From Planomicrobium sp. YIM 101495 (GTDB lineage: Bacteria; Bacillota; Bacilli; Bacillales_A; Planococcaceae): a stretch of 64,000 bases of DNA. The notes under the pieces were generated by a model. It saw nothing but the letters and a program-made list of their open reading frames with translations. It had not been told where the DNA came from and did not search any database. A program made the translations under genes and the position numbers. Each line of letters starts with the position of its first letter. Positions within the stretch are counted from its first letter, which is position 1. Shown one piece after another: positions 16,909-25,431 of this stretch. The stretch is taken from NCBI RefSeq assembly GCF_009707665.1, contig NZ_WLZW01000001.1, forward strand, positions 1,550,001 through 1,614,000. Reading direction: 5' to 3'.

Positions 16909-17445
16909 TTAAGCGGTTAAGACATACTCACGTGTTTTGTCATCTGCCAATAGCATGTCTTTCAGGCGCTGCTTACCGCGGAATAGGCGCGATTTCACCG
17001 TTCCGATCGAGACTTTCATCATCTCGGCAATTTCGATCAATGATAGCTGATGTACGTAGAAGTAGACAATCGTCGTACGGTAAATCGTATCCAGCTCCCC
17101 GATTTTCATACGGAGCAATTGGGAAACATCTTGCTGCTCCAATAGTTCTTCCGTTCCGATCTCATCCGCCGGGATCAAATCCAACAACGAAATGTCCAAT
17201 TCTTTCGGCTGCTGCGCCATATGTTTGCTGCGTCGCACGTTCTTGCGGTAACGATCGCGGAACGTGTTCATGCAGATCGTTGTCAGCCAAGCTTTTGCGT
17301 GGTCGACTTCACCAAGTGATGATTCGTAGCGTACGACTTTCAGCCATACTTCCTGCATTAGATCTTCTGCCTCCGACTTGTTCCGTGTCAGCTTCAAGCA
17401 CAGATGGTAGATGTATCGATTGTATTCGTTGTATAAGTTTTCCAT
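16909..17445 (-). CDS. ECF-type RNA polymerase sigma factor
   Basis: 178-residue sigma-70 family factor of the short ECF kind. Region 2 is seen as NKSEAEDLMQEVWLKV and AWLTTICMNTFRDRYRK (about 22-80), and region 4 as LSLIEIAEMMKVSIGTVKSRLFRGKQRL (about 135-165). I start at the ATG at 17445 (MENLYNEYNR), where a G-rich site lies 8 nt upstream; earlier in-frame starts are poorer. No anti-sigma factor gene is found on either side, which is unusual for ECF factors. Target genes cannot be told from this window. Confidence 0.85.
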   Translation of the reverse strand: MENLYNEYNRYIYHLCLKLTRNKSEAEDLMQEVWLKVVRYESSLGEVDHAKAWLTTICMNTFRDRYRKNVRRSKHMAQQPKELDISLLDLIPADEIGTEELLEQQDVSQLLRMKIGELDTIYRTTIVYFYVHQLSLIEIAEMMKVSIGTVKSRLFRGKQRLKDMLLADDKTREYVLTA

Positions 17446-17580
17446 GTTTATTGCCCCCGTCCGTTTTTCTCTTGTCTTCATTATGCCAAGGGGCAACATT
17501 CCGCTCCATCGTATTCGCTTTCATTTAAATTACAATTGTGTAATGAAGGCGAAATAAAAATGACCTGCTATGAAAGCAGA

Positions 17581-18834
17581 TCATTCCACAGAAAATTCCT
17601 CTGTTTTTTCGCGCATGATTGTAATGGTCAGGCGCGCGATGCGGTTGCGGTCCATTTCATTCACTTGGACATGGAGATCTTCGTACGTGAATTCCTCCCC
17701 TTCATCCGGCACATGTCCGAGCTGCTGCATGACGAAGCCGGCGACTGTGTCCTGGTCGTTCGGCAATTCGATGCCGAACAGCTCGTTCGCATCTTCGATT
17801 TCCAGACGGCCTTGGCATGATAACTGGGTATCCGTCATGCTATAGACGAATTCTTCCTCGTCTTCATCCGTTTCGTCTTCGATGTCCTGCCCGATCATTT
17901 CCTCGATGATGTCTTCATGTGTCACGATGCCGAGCGTTCCACCATATTCATCCAAAATGATGGCCATGTGCTTCTTCTTCGCCATCATCATCTTGAACAC
18001 TTTCTCGACACTGACCGACTGGACGATGAACAACGGGTTATCGTCCATCAGTTCACGAAGCGTCAAGTTCGGGTTCATCGACCATTCAATCAATTTTTTC
18101 GAATAGAAAAGACCGAGGATGTTATCCATGCTTTCTTCAAAAACCGGGTAGCGTGTGTAAGAGGAATCCAGGATCAGATCCCTCACTTCCTCATAAGTGC
18201 TTCCAATCTCGATGCCCACCGTTTCTGTCCGATGGGTCGACATCACATCGGAGACATCCTTATGCGGGAAGTCGAGCACGCCTTTGATCCGCTCCGACTC
18301 GTCTTCTGCGAAAGTCCCTTCGGTCGACGCGATGTCGACCATCGTCCGCAGCTCTTCCTTCGTCAGCGAAGCTTCTTTGACCGCCCCTCTTGAAATGATG
18401 CGGATGAAAATATTCGTGAATTGGGTCAAGAGCCAAACAAGCGGCTTCAGTAAAATGACCAATACCGAAATGATCGGCGCCACCAAATACGCGATGCGTC
18501 CCGAGAAAGTTGCTGAGATGGTTTTCGGCAGCACTTCACCGAAAATGATGAGCACAACCGTCAAAACAGCAGTGGCAAGACCGATTTCCCATCCTTGTGT
18601 GATGGCGATCGTCGTGACAAGTGTCGGCAACATGATATTTGCGATATTATTAACGATCAGGATCGTCGTGATCATCCGGTCCGGCTTTGCGATCAACTTC
18701 TGCAGGCGCTGTGCTTTCACATCCCCTTGCTCAGCGCGCAGCTGGACCTTCATCCTATTGACGGCAGTCAATGCCGTCTCGCTTCCGGACATGAAGAACG
18801 ACATGAATAAAAAGAATGCCAATGCGATATACAA
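17581..18834 (-). CDS. CNNM/CorC-type membrane protein (hemolysin family) with CBS pair
   Basis: 417 residues. An N-terminal DUF21/CNNM domain has four hydrophobic segments (about 1-150, with SGSETALTAVNR). A CBS-domain pair follows (about 195-320, containing DVMSTHRTETV and HMAIILDEYGGTLGIVTHEDIIEE), then an acidic linker and a CorC_HlyC domain (about 345-417). The family is linked to magnesium or other divalent-cation homeostasis; hemolysin is a historical label. GGAGG lies 8 nt before the TTG at 18834, so I prefer this start over the TTG at 18849, which lies before the ribosome site. Confidence 0.88.
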   Translation of the reverse strand: MYIALAFFLFMSFFMSGSETALTAVNRMKVQLRAEQGDVKAQRLQKLIAKPDRMITTILIVNNIANIMLPTLVTTIAITQGWEIGLATAVLTVVLIIFGEVLPKTISATFSGRIAYLVAPIISVLVILLKPLVWLLTQFTNIFIRIISRGAVKEASLTKEELRTMVDIASTEGTFAEDESERIKGVLDFPHKDVSDVMSTHRTETVGIEIGSTYEEVRDLILDSSYTRYPVFEESMDNILGLFYSKKLIEWSMNPNLTLRELMDDNPLFIVQSVSVEKVFKMMMAKKKHMAIILDEYGGTLGIVTHEDIIEEMIGQDIEDETDEDEEEFVYSMTDTQLSCQGRLEIEDANELFGIELPNDQDTVAGFVMQQLGHVPDEGEEFTYEDLHVQVNEMDRNRIARLTITIMREKTEEFSVE

Positions 18835-18980
18835 ATCGATTTCCTCCAATATATGAACTACGAATTTTCGAATATTTTACTGAATAGTATACCATAGCGT
18901 TTTTTCGCCTGTCGAAAAGAATCCACTGTATGATATAATTTTCACGCCTAAACAAATAAAAATCGAAAAGAGGGAATTTG

Positions 18981-20360
18981 ATGGACTTACAAAAAATTGA
19001 CCAATATTTCAAAGACTATCGGCAAGATCATCTGGAAGAACTGAAAGCATTCTTGCGCATCCCTTCCATTAGCTCTCTATCCGAACACGAACCGGATATC
19101 CGCAAAGGAGCCGAGTGGCTGAAGCGATCCATGGAAGGAGCAGGCCTCGAGAATGTCAGCATCGAAGAAACGGAAGGTCACCCTGTCGTCTACGGAGACT
19201 GGCTCCACGCTGAAGGAAAACCGACTGTCCTTGTCTACGGACATTACGACGTCCAGCCGGTCGACCCGCTCAACTTGTGGGAGACACCGCCATTCGACCC
19301 GCACGTCCGTGACAACAAGCTGTTTGCACGCGGTGCGAGTGACGACAAAGGACAAACATTCATGCACATCAAAGCGGTCGAGGCATTGCTTCGTCTTGAT
19401 GGCACGCTGCCGGTCAATGTGAAGTTCATCATTGAAGGGGAAGAAGAAATCGGCAGTCCGAACCTTCCACTTTACGTCGAGCAGCAAAAGGAACGATTGG
19501 CAGCGGATGTCATCGTGATCTCAGATACGGGCATGCAAGGTCCGGGACGTCCCGCAGTTTGTTATGGACTACGTGGTCTTGCAGGCATCCAAATCGATGT
19601 GAAAGGTCCAAAAGGCGATCTGCATTCCGGACTTTACGGCGGAGCGGTTCAAAACCCACTTCACGCGATTACGGAAATCCTTGCAAGCTTCCGCGATAAG
19701 GAAGGCACGATCCAAGTGGAAGGTTTCTATGAAGATGTGGAAGAAGTGACTGCTGATGAACGTGCAGAACTGGCAGCACACGCATTCGACCTCGAACAGG
19801 AGAAAAAAGACTTGGGCATCACAGAAGACTTCGGGGAAACAGGCTATTCGTTCCTTGAACGCACGTGGATCCGCCCGACACTTGAAGTGAACGGCATCAC
19901 AGGCGGCTTCTCCGGCGAAGGCATCAAGACGGTCCTTCCGGCAGAAGCGAGCGCGAAAATTACGTGCCGCCTCGTGCCACACCAAGATCCGGATGATATC
20001 GTTCGTAAATTGCGCGCACACGTCGAAGCGCACAAGCCGGCTGGTGTATCTGTCGAGATTTCCGAATTCGACAAAGGCAAACCGTTCTTGACGCCATTCG
20101 ATCATCCGGCGATCCAAGCTGCCGGCCGTTCTTACGAGAAAATCTACAACGTGCCAACTGCATACACGCGCATGGGCGGCTCGATTCCGATCGTCGCTGC
20201 GTTCGATGAATTGCTTGGATTGCCAGTCGTGTTGATGGGCTTCGGTCTATCTTCCGAGAACTTCCACGCGCCGAACGAGCACTTCCATCTTGAGAACTTC
20301 GACAAAGGGTTGCGCGTCATCGCAGACTACTTATTCGAAGCAGCTGAACTGGTAAAATAA
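18981..20360 (+). CDS. M20 family dipeptidase
   Basis: 459-residue zinc metallopeptidase of the M20A/PepV-ArgE group. Seen: metal ligand and active-site segments VYGHYDVQPVDP (about 85), ARGASDDKG (about 115) and IEGEEEIGSPN (about 150), with a dimerisation domain at about 190-340. It probably hydrolyses dipeptides in the cytoplasm. The ATG at 18981 has GAGGG 6 nt upstream. It has its own promoter region (TATAAT-like element near 18935) and its own terminator, so it is monocistronic. Confidence 0.88.
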   Translation: MDLQKIDQYFKDYRQDHLEELKAFLRIPSISSLSEHEPDIRKGAEWLKRSMEGAGLENVSIEETEGHPVVYGDWLHAEGKPTVLVYGHYDVQPVDPLNLWETPPFDPHVRDNKLFARGASDDKGQTFMHIKAVEALLRLDGTLPVNVKFIIEGEEEIGSPNLPLYVEQQKERLAADVIVISDTGMQGPGRPAVCYGLRGLAGIQIDVKGPKGDLHSGLYGGAVQNPLHAITEILASFRDKEGTIQVEGFYEDVEEVTADERAELAAHAFDLEQEKKDLGITEDFGETGYSFLERTWIRPTLEVNGITGGFSGEGIKTVLPAEASAKITCRLVPHQDPDDIVRKLRAHVEAHKPAGVSVEISEFDKGKPFLTPFDHPAIQAAGRSYEKIYNVPTAYTRMGGSIPIVAAFDELLGLPVVLMGFGLSSENFHAPNEHFHLENFDKGLRVIADYLFEAAELVK

Positions 20361-20385
20361 TATCCAAATTGAATAGCATCACCTG

Positions 20386-20424
20386 AAAACAGGGGAAGAA
20401 AATATATTTTTCTTCCCCTGTTTT
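20386..20424 (+). terminator. Intrinsic terminator after the M20 peptidase gene
   Basis: Long stem AAAACAGGGGAAGAA / TTCTTCCCCTGTTTT with an AT-rich loop, followed by CTTTTT. Confidence 0.9.
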
Positions 20425-20515
20425 CTTTTTACGCATATGATGGAGACAATCAGAAGATTCGGCTGCGATGCCGGACTTCTTTTTCCACCAAGTCATATCC
20501 CACCAGGAGATTGAA

Positions 20516-21088
20516 ATGATTGCTTACTTATTCTTTTGTTATGCTCTCGGAAATATTTTGACCGCGTGGTTCGTCGGGAAGCTGTATGAAGTCGACTTAC
20601 GACAAGAACGCAGCGGCAACCTCGGTGCACGTAACGCCGGCGCAACGCTCGGCAAACGGGCATTCTTCCTGACATTCATCGGCGACGCCGGAAAAGCGGC
20701 AATCGCTGTGATGCTTGGCTTCTACTTCGGATTCGGCGCGCAAGGTGCGGCACTCGGTGCATTGATGGTCGTCATCGGCCACATCTTCCCCGTCATCCTG
20801 AAAGGGCGCGGCGGCAAAGGCGTCGCGACTTTGATCGGAGCGACCTTCATGCTCAACTTGCCGCTCTTTGGCGTCATGGCCGGCACGTTCCTCATCGCCA
20901 TCGGTTTGATCAAAAGTGCGACGCTCTCGATGCCAATCGCCTTTCTTGTATACATCTTGGCCGTCGCACTGACGGGTTCCTTACCCGTATTGTGGCCGGT
21001 TTGTGCAGCTATGGCAATCGTCTTGATTCGTCATAAAGCGGACCTACAGGAAGTGTTCCAGCTGCGTTTTTCAGGGCTTCGGAAATAA
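20516..21088 (+). CDS. PlsY-family glycerol-3-phosphate acyltransferase (paralogue 1)
   Basis: 190-residue membrane protein with about five hydrophobic segments and the two conserved PlsY loops, RSGNLGARNAGATLG (about 35-50) and GHIFPVILKGRGGKGVAT (about 86-103). PlsY transfers acyl from acyl-phosphate to glycerol-3-phosphate, the first step of phospholipid synthesis. The ATG at 20516 follows AGGAG by 6 nt. A second PlsY-like gene lies at 54945, so this copy may be specialised. The nearby DUF2804 and GDPD genes hint at lipid-related functions, but this is only context. Confidence 0.82.
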   Translation: MIAYLFFCYALGNILTAWFVGKLYEVDLRQERSGNLGARNAGATLGKRAFFLTFIGDAGKAAIAVMLGFYFGFGAQGAALGALMVVIGHIFPVILKGRGGKGVATLIGATFMLNLPLFGVMAGTFLIAIGLIKSATLSMPIAFLVYILAVALTGSLPVLWPVCAAMAIVLIRHKADLQEVFQLRFSGLRK

Positions 21089-21194
21089 ATTTTTGAAGTT
21101 ATTCCAACGTCTTGCAGCAAGGAGGAGCTTAGATTCAGTTTTTTCCAAATCCTTTTGATACAATAGGAGCATCAGATAAAGACGGGGTGAGTCC

Positions 21195-22220
21195 ATGCAG
21201 CATGCTGAGAAAGAATTAGTGAACCATGTAAAGCTTTGTGACGGCAAGGGGCAATTGAACCCTGAGTCGATCGGTTATGCTCGGCAGCCATTGATCGAAA
21301 GCAATCTGGAGGGCCGATTCTTGCGCAAGAAAAAATGGAACTACTGGTGCGTTTATGGCGAAGAGATCGTCTTCTCGGCGACCATCAGCCATCTCGATTA
21401 CGCAGCTGTCTGCTTTGTTTATTTCCTTCATTATGAAACGCAGCGTTTCTTCGAGAAGACCGTGACAATCCCGCTGTCCCGTCAGACGAAGATGGGCAGC
21501 CACGTGCTCGAGTCATGTGTATTCGAAGATGACAAGATGAGCATCCACTTGGTTTACGATAAATTGCTCGACAAGACGAAGATGAAAGTACGTGTCCGTG
21601 ATTTCGACGGCGATTCACTGGAAGCCGACCTCGAGATTCTGCACCTTGAAGGGAACGAGTCATTGAACGTCGTCATCCCGTGGAACCGCAGAACGTTCCA
21701 ATTCACCGCCAAGCACCACTTGCTGCCGACGAGCGGGACCGTCCGCGTCGGTGAGCAGGAGTATCATTTCAAACCGGAAGACAACTTCTCCATCCTCGAC
21801 TACGGCCGCGGCGTCTGGCCACGCGAAGCGGTATGGAACTGGGGCATGGCCTCCCAGCGCTCAAATGGTCAATTGATCGGCTTGAACTTCGGGGGGCAAT
21901 GGACGGACGGCACCGGCATGACGGAGAACGCCTTCTTCCTGAACGGCAAAATGACGAAGATCCATGAAGACGTCCTGTTCGAATACGACCGCAGCGATTA
22001 CGAAGCGCAGTGGACGGTCCGGACGAAATTCTCCGATGATGTCCACTTGACCTTCACACCGTTCTTCGAGCGTATCGCCAAGACCGACGCCAAATTGATC
22101 CGCTCTGAAGTCCATCAATTGTTCGGCTACTATAACGGCTATGTCCGGCAGCCGGACGGCAAGAAAATTCGAATCAAACAACTGCTCGGCGCCATCGAAG
22201 AGCATGACGCGAAGTGGTAA
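21195..22220 (+). CDS. DUF2804 domain-containing protein
   Basis: 341-residue protein that matches the DUF2804 family in length and in motifs such as RRKWNYW-like KKKWNYWCV (about 45) and LDYGRGVWPREAVWNWGMASQ (about 200). It is rich in aromatic residues and beta strands and has no signal peptide or membrane segment. The function is unknown; a lipid- or hydrophobic-ligand-binding barrel would suit the composition, but that is an inference. It lies after the PlsY paralogue and before a strong terminator. Confidence 0.8.
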   Translation: MQHAEKELVNHVKLCDGKGQLNPESIGYARQPLIESNLEGRFLRKKKWNYWCVYGEEIVFSATISHLDYAAVCFVYFLHYETQRFFEKTVTIPLSRQTKMGSHVLESCVFEDDKMSIHLVYDKLLDKTKMKVRVRDFDGDSLEADLEILHLEGNESLNVVIPWNRRTFQFTAKHHLLPTSGTVRVGEQEYHFKPEDNFSILDYGRGVWPREAVWNWGMASQRSNGQLIGLNFGGQWTDGTGMTENAFFLNGKMTKIHEDVLFEYDRSDYEAQWTVRTKFSDDVHLTFTPFFERIAKTDAKLIRSEVHQLFGYYNGYVRQPDGKKIRIKQLLGAIEEHDAKW

Positions 22221-22230
22221 ACAACTAACA

Positions 22231-22275
22231 AGAGGGCAAGCACTGACGGGTTCATCCCCGCCGTGCTTGCCCTCT
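22231..22275. terminator. Bidirectional intrinsic terminator
   Basis: AGAGGGCAAGCAC (22231-22243) pairs with GTGCTTGCCCTCT (22263-22275), followed by TTCCTTTTT. It lies between convergent DUF2804 and GDPD genes. Confidence 0.85.
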
Positions 22276-22283
22276 TTCCTTTT

Positions 22284-23009
22284 TCACTCCGCTTGTTCCG
22301 CGAGCAGTGCCTGCATCTTCTCCGGATAGTCCGTGAAGATCCCGTGGACGCCTACCTGCTTCAATCCATCAAGATACTGCCCATCGTTGACCGTATAGAC
22401 GTAGACGACCGAACCTTTCCGCATCGCTTCGGAAGTCATGCTCCGGAATGCGGCCGGCAAGGATACATGCAAACGTGTCGTACCGACGCCTCTCCCGTAA
22501 TCATACGCATTCACCAATACTTGCGACGTCAGGAGCGCTGACGTCAAACTCGTGTTGCGCGTCGCCCAGGCGATGTCTTCATGGTTGAACGACGACAAGA
22601 TGACGCGTTCCGACAGCTCCGCCTGTGCCACCAGCCGGATGACTTCCTCAAGCAGCCCATCGTATGGAAAGACATCCGTTTTCAGCTCGATGTTCAAGGT
22701 GTGGTGCGTGTCACGGAATACGTCCAGCACTTCCGCGAGCGTCGGGATTTCCGTCCCTGCCCATTCCTCGGAAAACCAAGAACCTGCATCAAGCGTTTTC
22801 AGCTCCGCAAGCGTGTGGTCTTTGACAAAGCCTTTTCCGGTCGTCGTGCGGTGCAGCTTTTCATCGTGGATGACCACGGCTTCCCCGTCTTTCGTCAAAT
22901 GGACATCGAACTCGACTCCGTCCACAGCCAGTTCAGCAGCTGCGCGGAAAGCCGGCAATGTATTCTCTGGATATTTCCCCGAATAGCCACGGTGCGCAAA
23001 TAATTTCAT
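22284..23009 (-). CDS. Glycerophosphodiester phosphodiesterase
   Basis: 241-residue cytoplasmic GDPD with a TIM-barrel fold. The catalytic and metal residues are seen in FAHRGYSGKYPENTLPAF (residues 4-21) and GVEFDVHLTKDGEAVVIHDEKLHRTT (about 32-57). It hydrolyses glycerophosphodiesters to glycerol-3-phosphate and alcohol. There is no signal peptide. The ATG at 23009 has AGGAGG 7 nt upstream. It starts 11 nt after the kynA stop and is probably cotranscribed with it. Confidence 0.9.
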   Translation of the reverse strand: MKLFAHRGYSGKYPENTLPAFRAAAELAVDGVEFDVHLTKDGEAVVIHDEKLHRTTTGKGFVKDHTLAELKTLDAGSWFSEEWAGTEIPTLAEVLDVFRDTHHTLNIELKTDVFPYDGLLEEVIRLVAQAELSERVILSSFNHEDIAWATRNTSLTSALLTSQVLVNAYDYGRGVGTTRLHVSLPAAFRSMTSEAMRKGSVVYVYTVNDGQYLDGLKQVGVHGIFTDYPEKMQALLAEQAE

Positions 23010-23020
23010 CGCGATTCCTC

Positions 23021-23875
23021 CTATAATTCCGTCCGGAGCTGCCACAGTTCCGGGAAGAATGAATGTTCAAGCACTTTCCTCAAATAATGGACGCCGGAAG
23101 AACCGCCTGTCCCTTGCTTGAAGCCAATGATGCGCTCCACCGTTTTCATATGGCGAAAACGCCATTGCTGGAAAGAGTCTTCGATGTCGACAAGCTTCTC
23201 CGCCAGCTGATACAGCTCCCAGTGCGTATCGACGTCGCGGTAGACCGTTTTCCACGCTTCCTTCACACTGTCTTCCACATCGTAAGGTTCTGTCACATCC
23301 CTCGCAAGAACCTCTTCGTCGATCGCCAAGCCGCTTCTTGCTAGCTTACGGATCGCAGCGTCGTACAAGCCAGGCTGCCGGAATTGTTGCTCAAGTTCGG
23401 CGTGGAGCACCTGATCTTTTTCGTAAATCTTCAGGACGTGCTTCGTTTTGTAGCCAAGTGCGAATTCGATCATCCGGTATTGGTACGACTGGAAGCCGCT
23501 CGCGTTGCCGAGGTCTTCGCGGAATTCACTGTACTCTGCAGGCGTCATCGTCGCAAGGACGTCCCACGCCTGGATGATCTGGCTTTGGATGCGGGAAACC
23601 CGCGCCAGCTGTTTGAATGCTGGCTGCAAGTCATCTCCGTCGATGTTGCGGATGGCCGCACGGAGTTCGTGCAGAATCAGCTTCATCCATAGCTCCGAAA
23701 CTTGGTGGATGATGATGAACAATGTTTCATCGTGATGGGTGCTGACGCCTTCCTGTGCATCGAGAAGACGATCCAGATGCAAATACTCTCCATACGTCAT
23801 ACTTTCTTTGAAGTTCGTGCGGATACCGGTTTCCCCGTCTGCCGCCAATTGTCGTTTGCTCGTTGAATGATCCAT
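23021..23875 (-). CDS. kynA: Tryptophan 2,3-dioxygenase
   Basis: 284-residue haem dioxygenase that opens the indole ring of L-tryptophan to give N-formylkynurenine. Conserved segments: [30 protein letters not shown] (haem-pocket His), [12 protein letters not shown] and [13 protein letters not shown] near the C terminus. The ATG at 23875 has AGGAG 7 nt upstream; an open frame continuing 115 codons further only reads antisense to the divergent lipoprotein gene. No kynU or kynB is present in the window, so the rest of the kynurenine route must be elsewhere. Confidence 0.92.
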   Translation of the reverse strand: MDHSTSKRQLAADGETGIRTNFKESMTYGEYLHLDRLLDAQEGVSTHHDETLFIIIHQVSELWMKLILHELRAAIRNIDGDDLQPAFKQLARVSRIQSQIIQAWDVLATMTPAEYSEFREDLGNASGFQSYQYRMIEFALGYKTKHVLKIYEKDQVLHAELEQQFRQPGLYDAAIRKLARSGLAIDEEVLARDVTEPYDVEDSVKEAWKTVYRDVDTHWELYQLAEKLVDIEDSFQQWRFRHMKTVERIIGFKQGTGGSSGVHYLRKVLEHSFFPELWQLRTEL

Positions 23876-24014
23876 GTCGTTGCTCCTATCACTCTCTGCT
23901 TGCGCTCTGCTCAACTCGATTTCCAATACATGCGTTCGATGTGGATTAAAAAAATGAGATAAGGGAATAACGTTATTAAATAGCATCAATATTTTCGAAA
24001 GGATGATTTTCATA

Positions 24015-24521
24015 ATGGCTAATAAAAAATTGACCTTATTCAGTTCGCTCGTACTTTCCTCTTCACTCGTTCTGGCTGCTTGCGGTGATGACGAGCAAGT
24101 GACGCAACCTGTGACGGATTCCCCGGAAACGACTGAGACATCACCCGACAGCAGTCCTGGCGGCGGTACGACCGATGAATTCGATGATGGTGAACTATAC
24201 GGCTTCAAGGAATTGAGCATCGATGTCGATTATCCCGACCAAGACGACGCGTATGACATTTCCTATGAAGAAGAACGCGGTGCAGTCGAAGCCGAGTATG
24301 AAAACAAATACACCGGCGACAACTTGACAGGCGATGACGCCTATGACCAAATGCAAGAAGCGCTTGGGAACTTGGAATTGTCCGCTGGCATGAACAGTGA
24401 CGAAGCGATCACACAAGTGACCGAAGCATTCGGCATGGAAGAAGGCTTCTCCTCGATCGAAGTCGACGTGACGTATGCCGACGGTACAGAAGAAGAATAC
24501 AAACAAAGCGGTTCGAACTGA
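24015..24521 (+). CDS. YusW-like lipoprotein
   Basis: 168-residue exported lipoprotein. The signal peptide is [16 protein letters not shown] followed by the lipobox LAAC at residues 24-27. Next comes an acidic, Thr/Ser/Pro-rich linker, then a YusW-like domain (about 60-165) with two similar beta-rich halves ([13 protein letters not shown] and [13 protein letters not shown]). It would be anchored on the outer face of the membrane. The function of YusW proteins is unknown. The ATG at 24015 is chosen to start the signal peptide; an ATG 12 nt earlier is too close to the ribosome site. Confidence 0.82.
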   Translation: MANKKLTLFSSLVLSSSLVLAACGDDEQVTQPVTDSPETTETSPDSSPGGGTTDEFDDGELYGFKELSIDVDYPDQDDAYDISYEEERGAVEAEYENKYTGDNLTGDDAYDQMQEALGNLELSAGMNSDEAITQVTEAFGMEEGFSSIEVDVTYADGTEEEYKQSGSN

Positions 24522-24537
24522 TCAGCCGCTCCCCCGA

Positions 24538-24563
24538 CCACTTGCCTGAAGCAAGTGGTTTTT
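24538..24563. terminator. Intrinsic terminator
   Basis: Perfect 8-bp stem CCACTTGC / GCAAGTGG with a CTGAA loop and TTTTTA tail, between the convergent YusW-like and GNAT genes. Confidence 0.85.
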
Positions 24564-25302
24564 ACGTTCGGTCCCAATAAGTCAAAGACGACACCGGGGA
24601 GAATCCGACTTTCTCGAAAAGCGCTGTCCCTTCCTCGTCCGAGTCACTGTCCAGCAACACACGTTCTTTCCCGCGCCGTCCCGCTTCGTTCCGGCTCCAG
24701 CCGAGGATCAATGCGGTGGCGTCATCAGTTGAAGCCTCGATACCGGAAACCCACAGCTCGCCCCGCTCTTCTTCCATGAACAACGAACCGAGCAAGGCGC
24801 CGTCCATGCGGAGTTCCCACAGCCCTTCTTCCCCGCCTTCGTTCCACTCAGAACCTTTCGGCAAGGCGCCTGCCTCGGATGCTGGTGCACAATAGACAAT
24901 TTCGGTGAAGCCCGGCTCGTATCCCAGCCCTTCCAAGAACGATGCAGCTGCTTTATCTTCTTTCTTGAAGGCAGCCATGGCATCGTCTGCGCCTCGCTGC
25001 TCGAAGCCGTGATGGATACCGTCCGCGAGTGCGCTGCCGATTGCGAGCCTGCGGTAATCAGGATGTACGAATACTGTCCACTCGAACGTCCCGATTCCTG
25101 AGATATCCATCGCCGATGCCACCCCAAGCAGTTCCCCTTCTTCAGTCTGTGCGAGCACTGCGAAGCCGTTCGTCTCAGCGCTTGTCCACGCCTCTGTCCG
25201 TAGCAACTCACTGAAGCCGTCCTGTTGTCCCACCAGCTGAGAGAGTTTCTCCGCCAGTCCTGCTTCCACCGGGAATGAATCGATCGATAACGAAATGTTC
25301 AT
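24562..25302 (-). CDS. GNAT family N-acetyltransferase with a tandem GNAT-like half
   Basis: 246-residue protein. The N-terminal half is a recognisable GNAT domain, with VFVHPDYRRLAIGSAL as the acetyl-CoA motif (about 78-93) and AAASFLEGLGYEPGF (about 112-126). The C-terminal half (about 165-246) repeats the pattern in degenerate form, ending in ALFEKVGFSPV, so it looks like an internal duplication. The substrate is unknown. AAGGAG precedes the ATG. It is convergent with the YusW-like gene. Confidence 0.8.
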   Translation of the reverse strand: MNISLSIDSFPVEAGLAEKLSQLVGQQDGFSELLRTEAWTSAETNGFAVLAQTEEGELLGVASAMDISGIGTFEWTVFVHPDYRRLAIGSALADGIHHGFEQRGADDAMAAFKKEDKAAASFLEGLGYEPGFTEIVYCAPASEAGALPKGSEWNEGGEEGLWELRMDGALLGSLFMEEERGELWVSGIEASTDDATALILGWSRNEAGRRGKERVLLDSDSDEEGTALFEKVGFSPVSSLTYWDRT

Positions 25303-25384
25303 CTGTCATTCTCCTTTTTTCTTTTATCGTAACATACCCCGTTTCTGCATGGTGTCGTGTTCCGTGCAGCTCCATGAAAAAAAA

Positions 25385-25412
25385 CTGTGGGAAATGATGT
25401 CATTTCCCACAG
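25385..25412 (-). terminator. Intrinsic terminator after the ABC exporter genes
   Basis: Perfect 13-bp stem CTGTGGGAAATGA / TCATTTCCCACAG with a 2-nt centre. In minus orientation it is followed by a run of eight T. Confidence 0.9.
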
Positions 25413-25431
25413 CTTTCGAAGTTCAACGTTC

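Noticed and set aside
23876-24220. 115-codon extension of tryptophan 2,3-dioxygenase
   Set aside because: It only reads antisense to the YusW-like lipoprotein gene, and the ATG at 23875 has a good ribosome site and gives the normal length.
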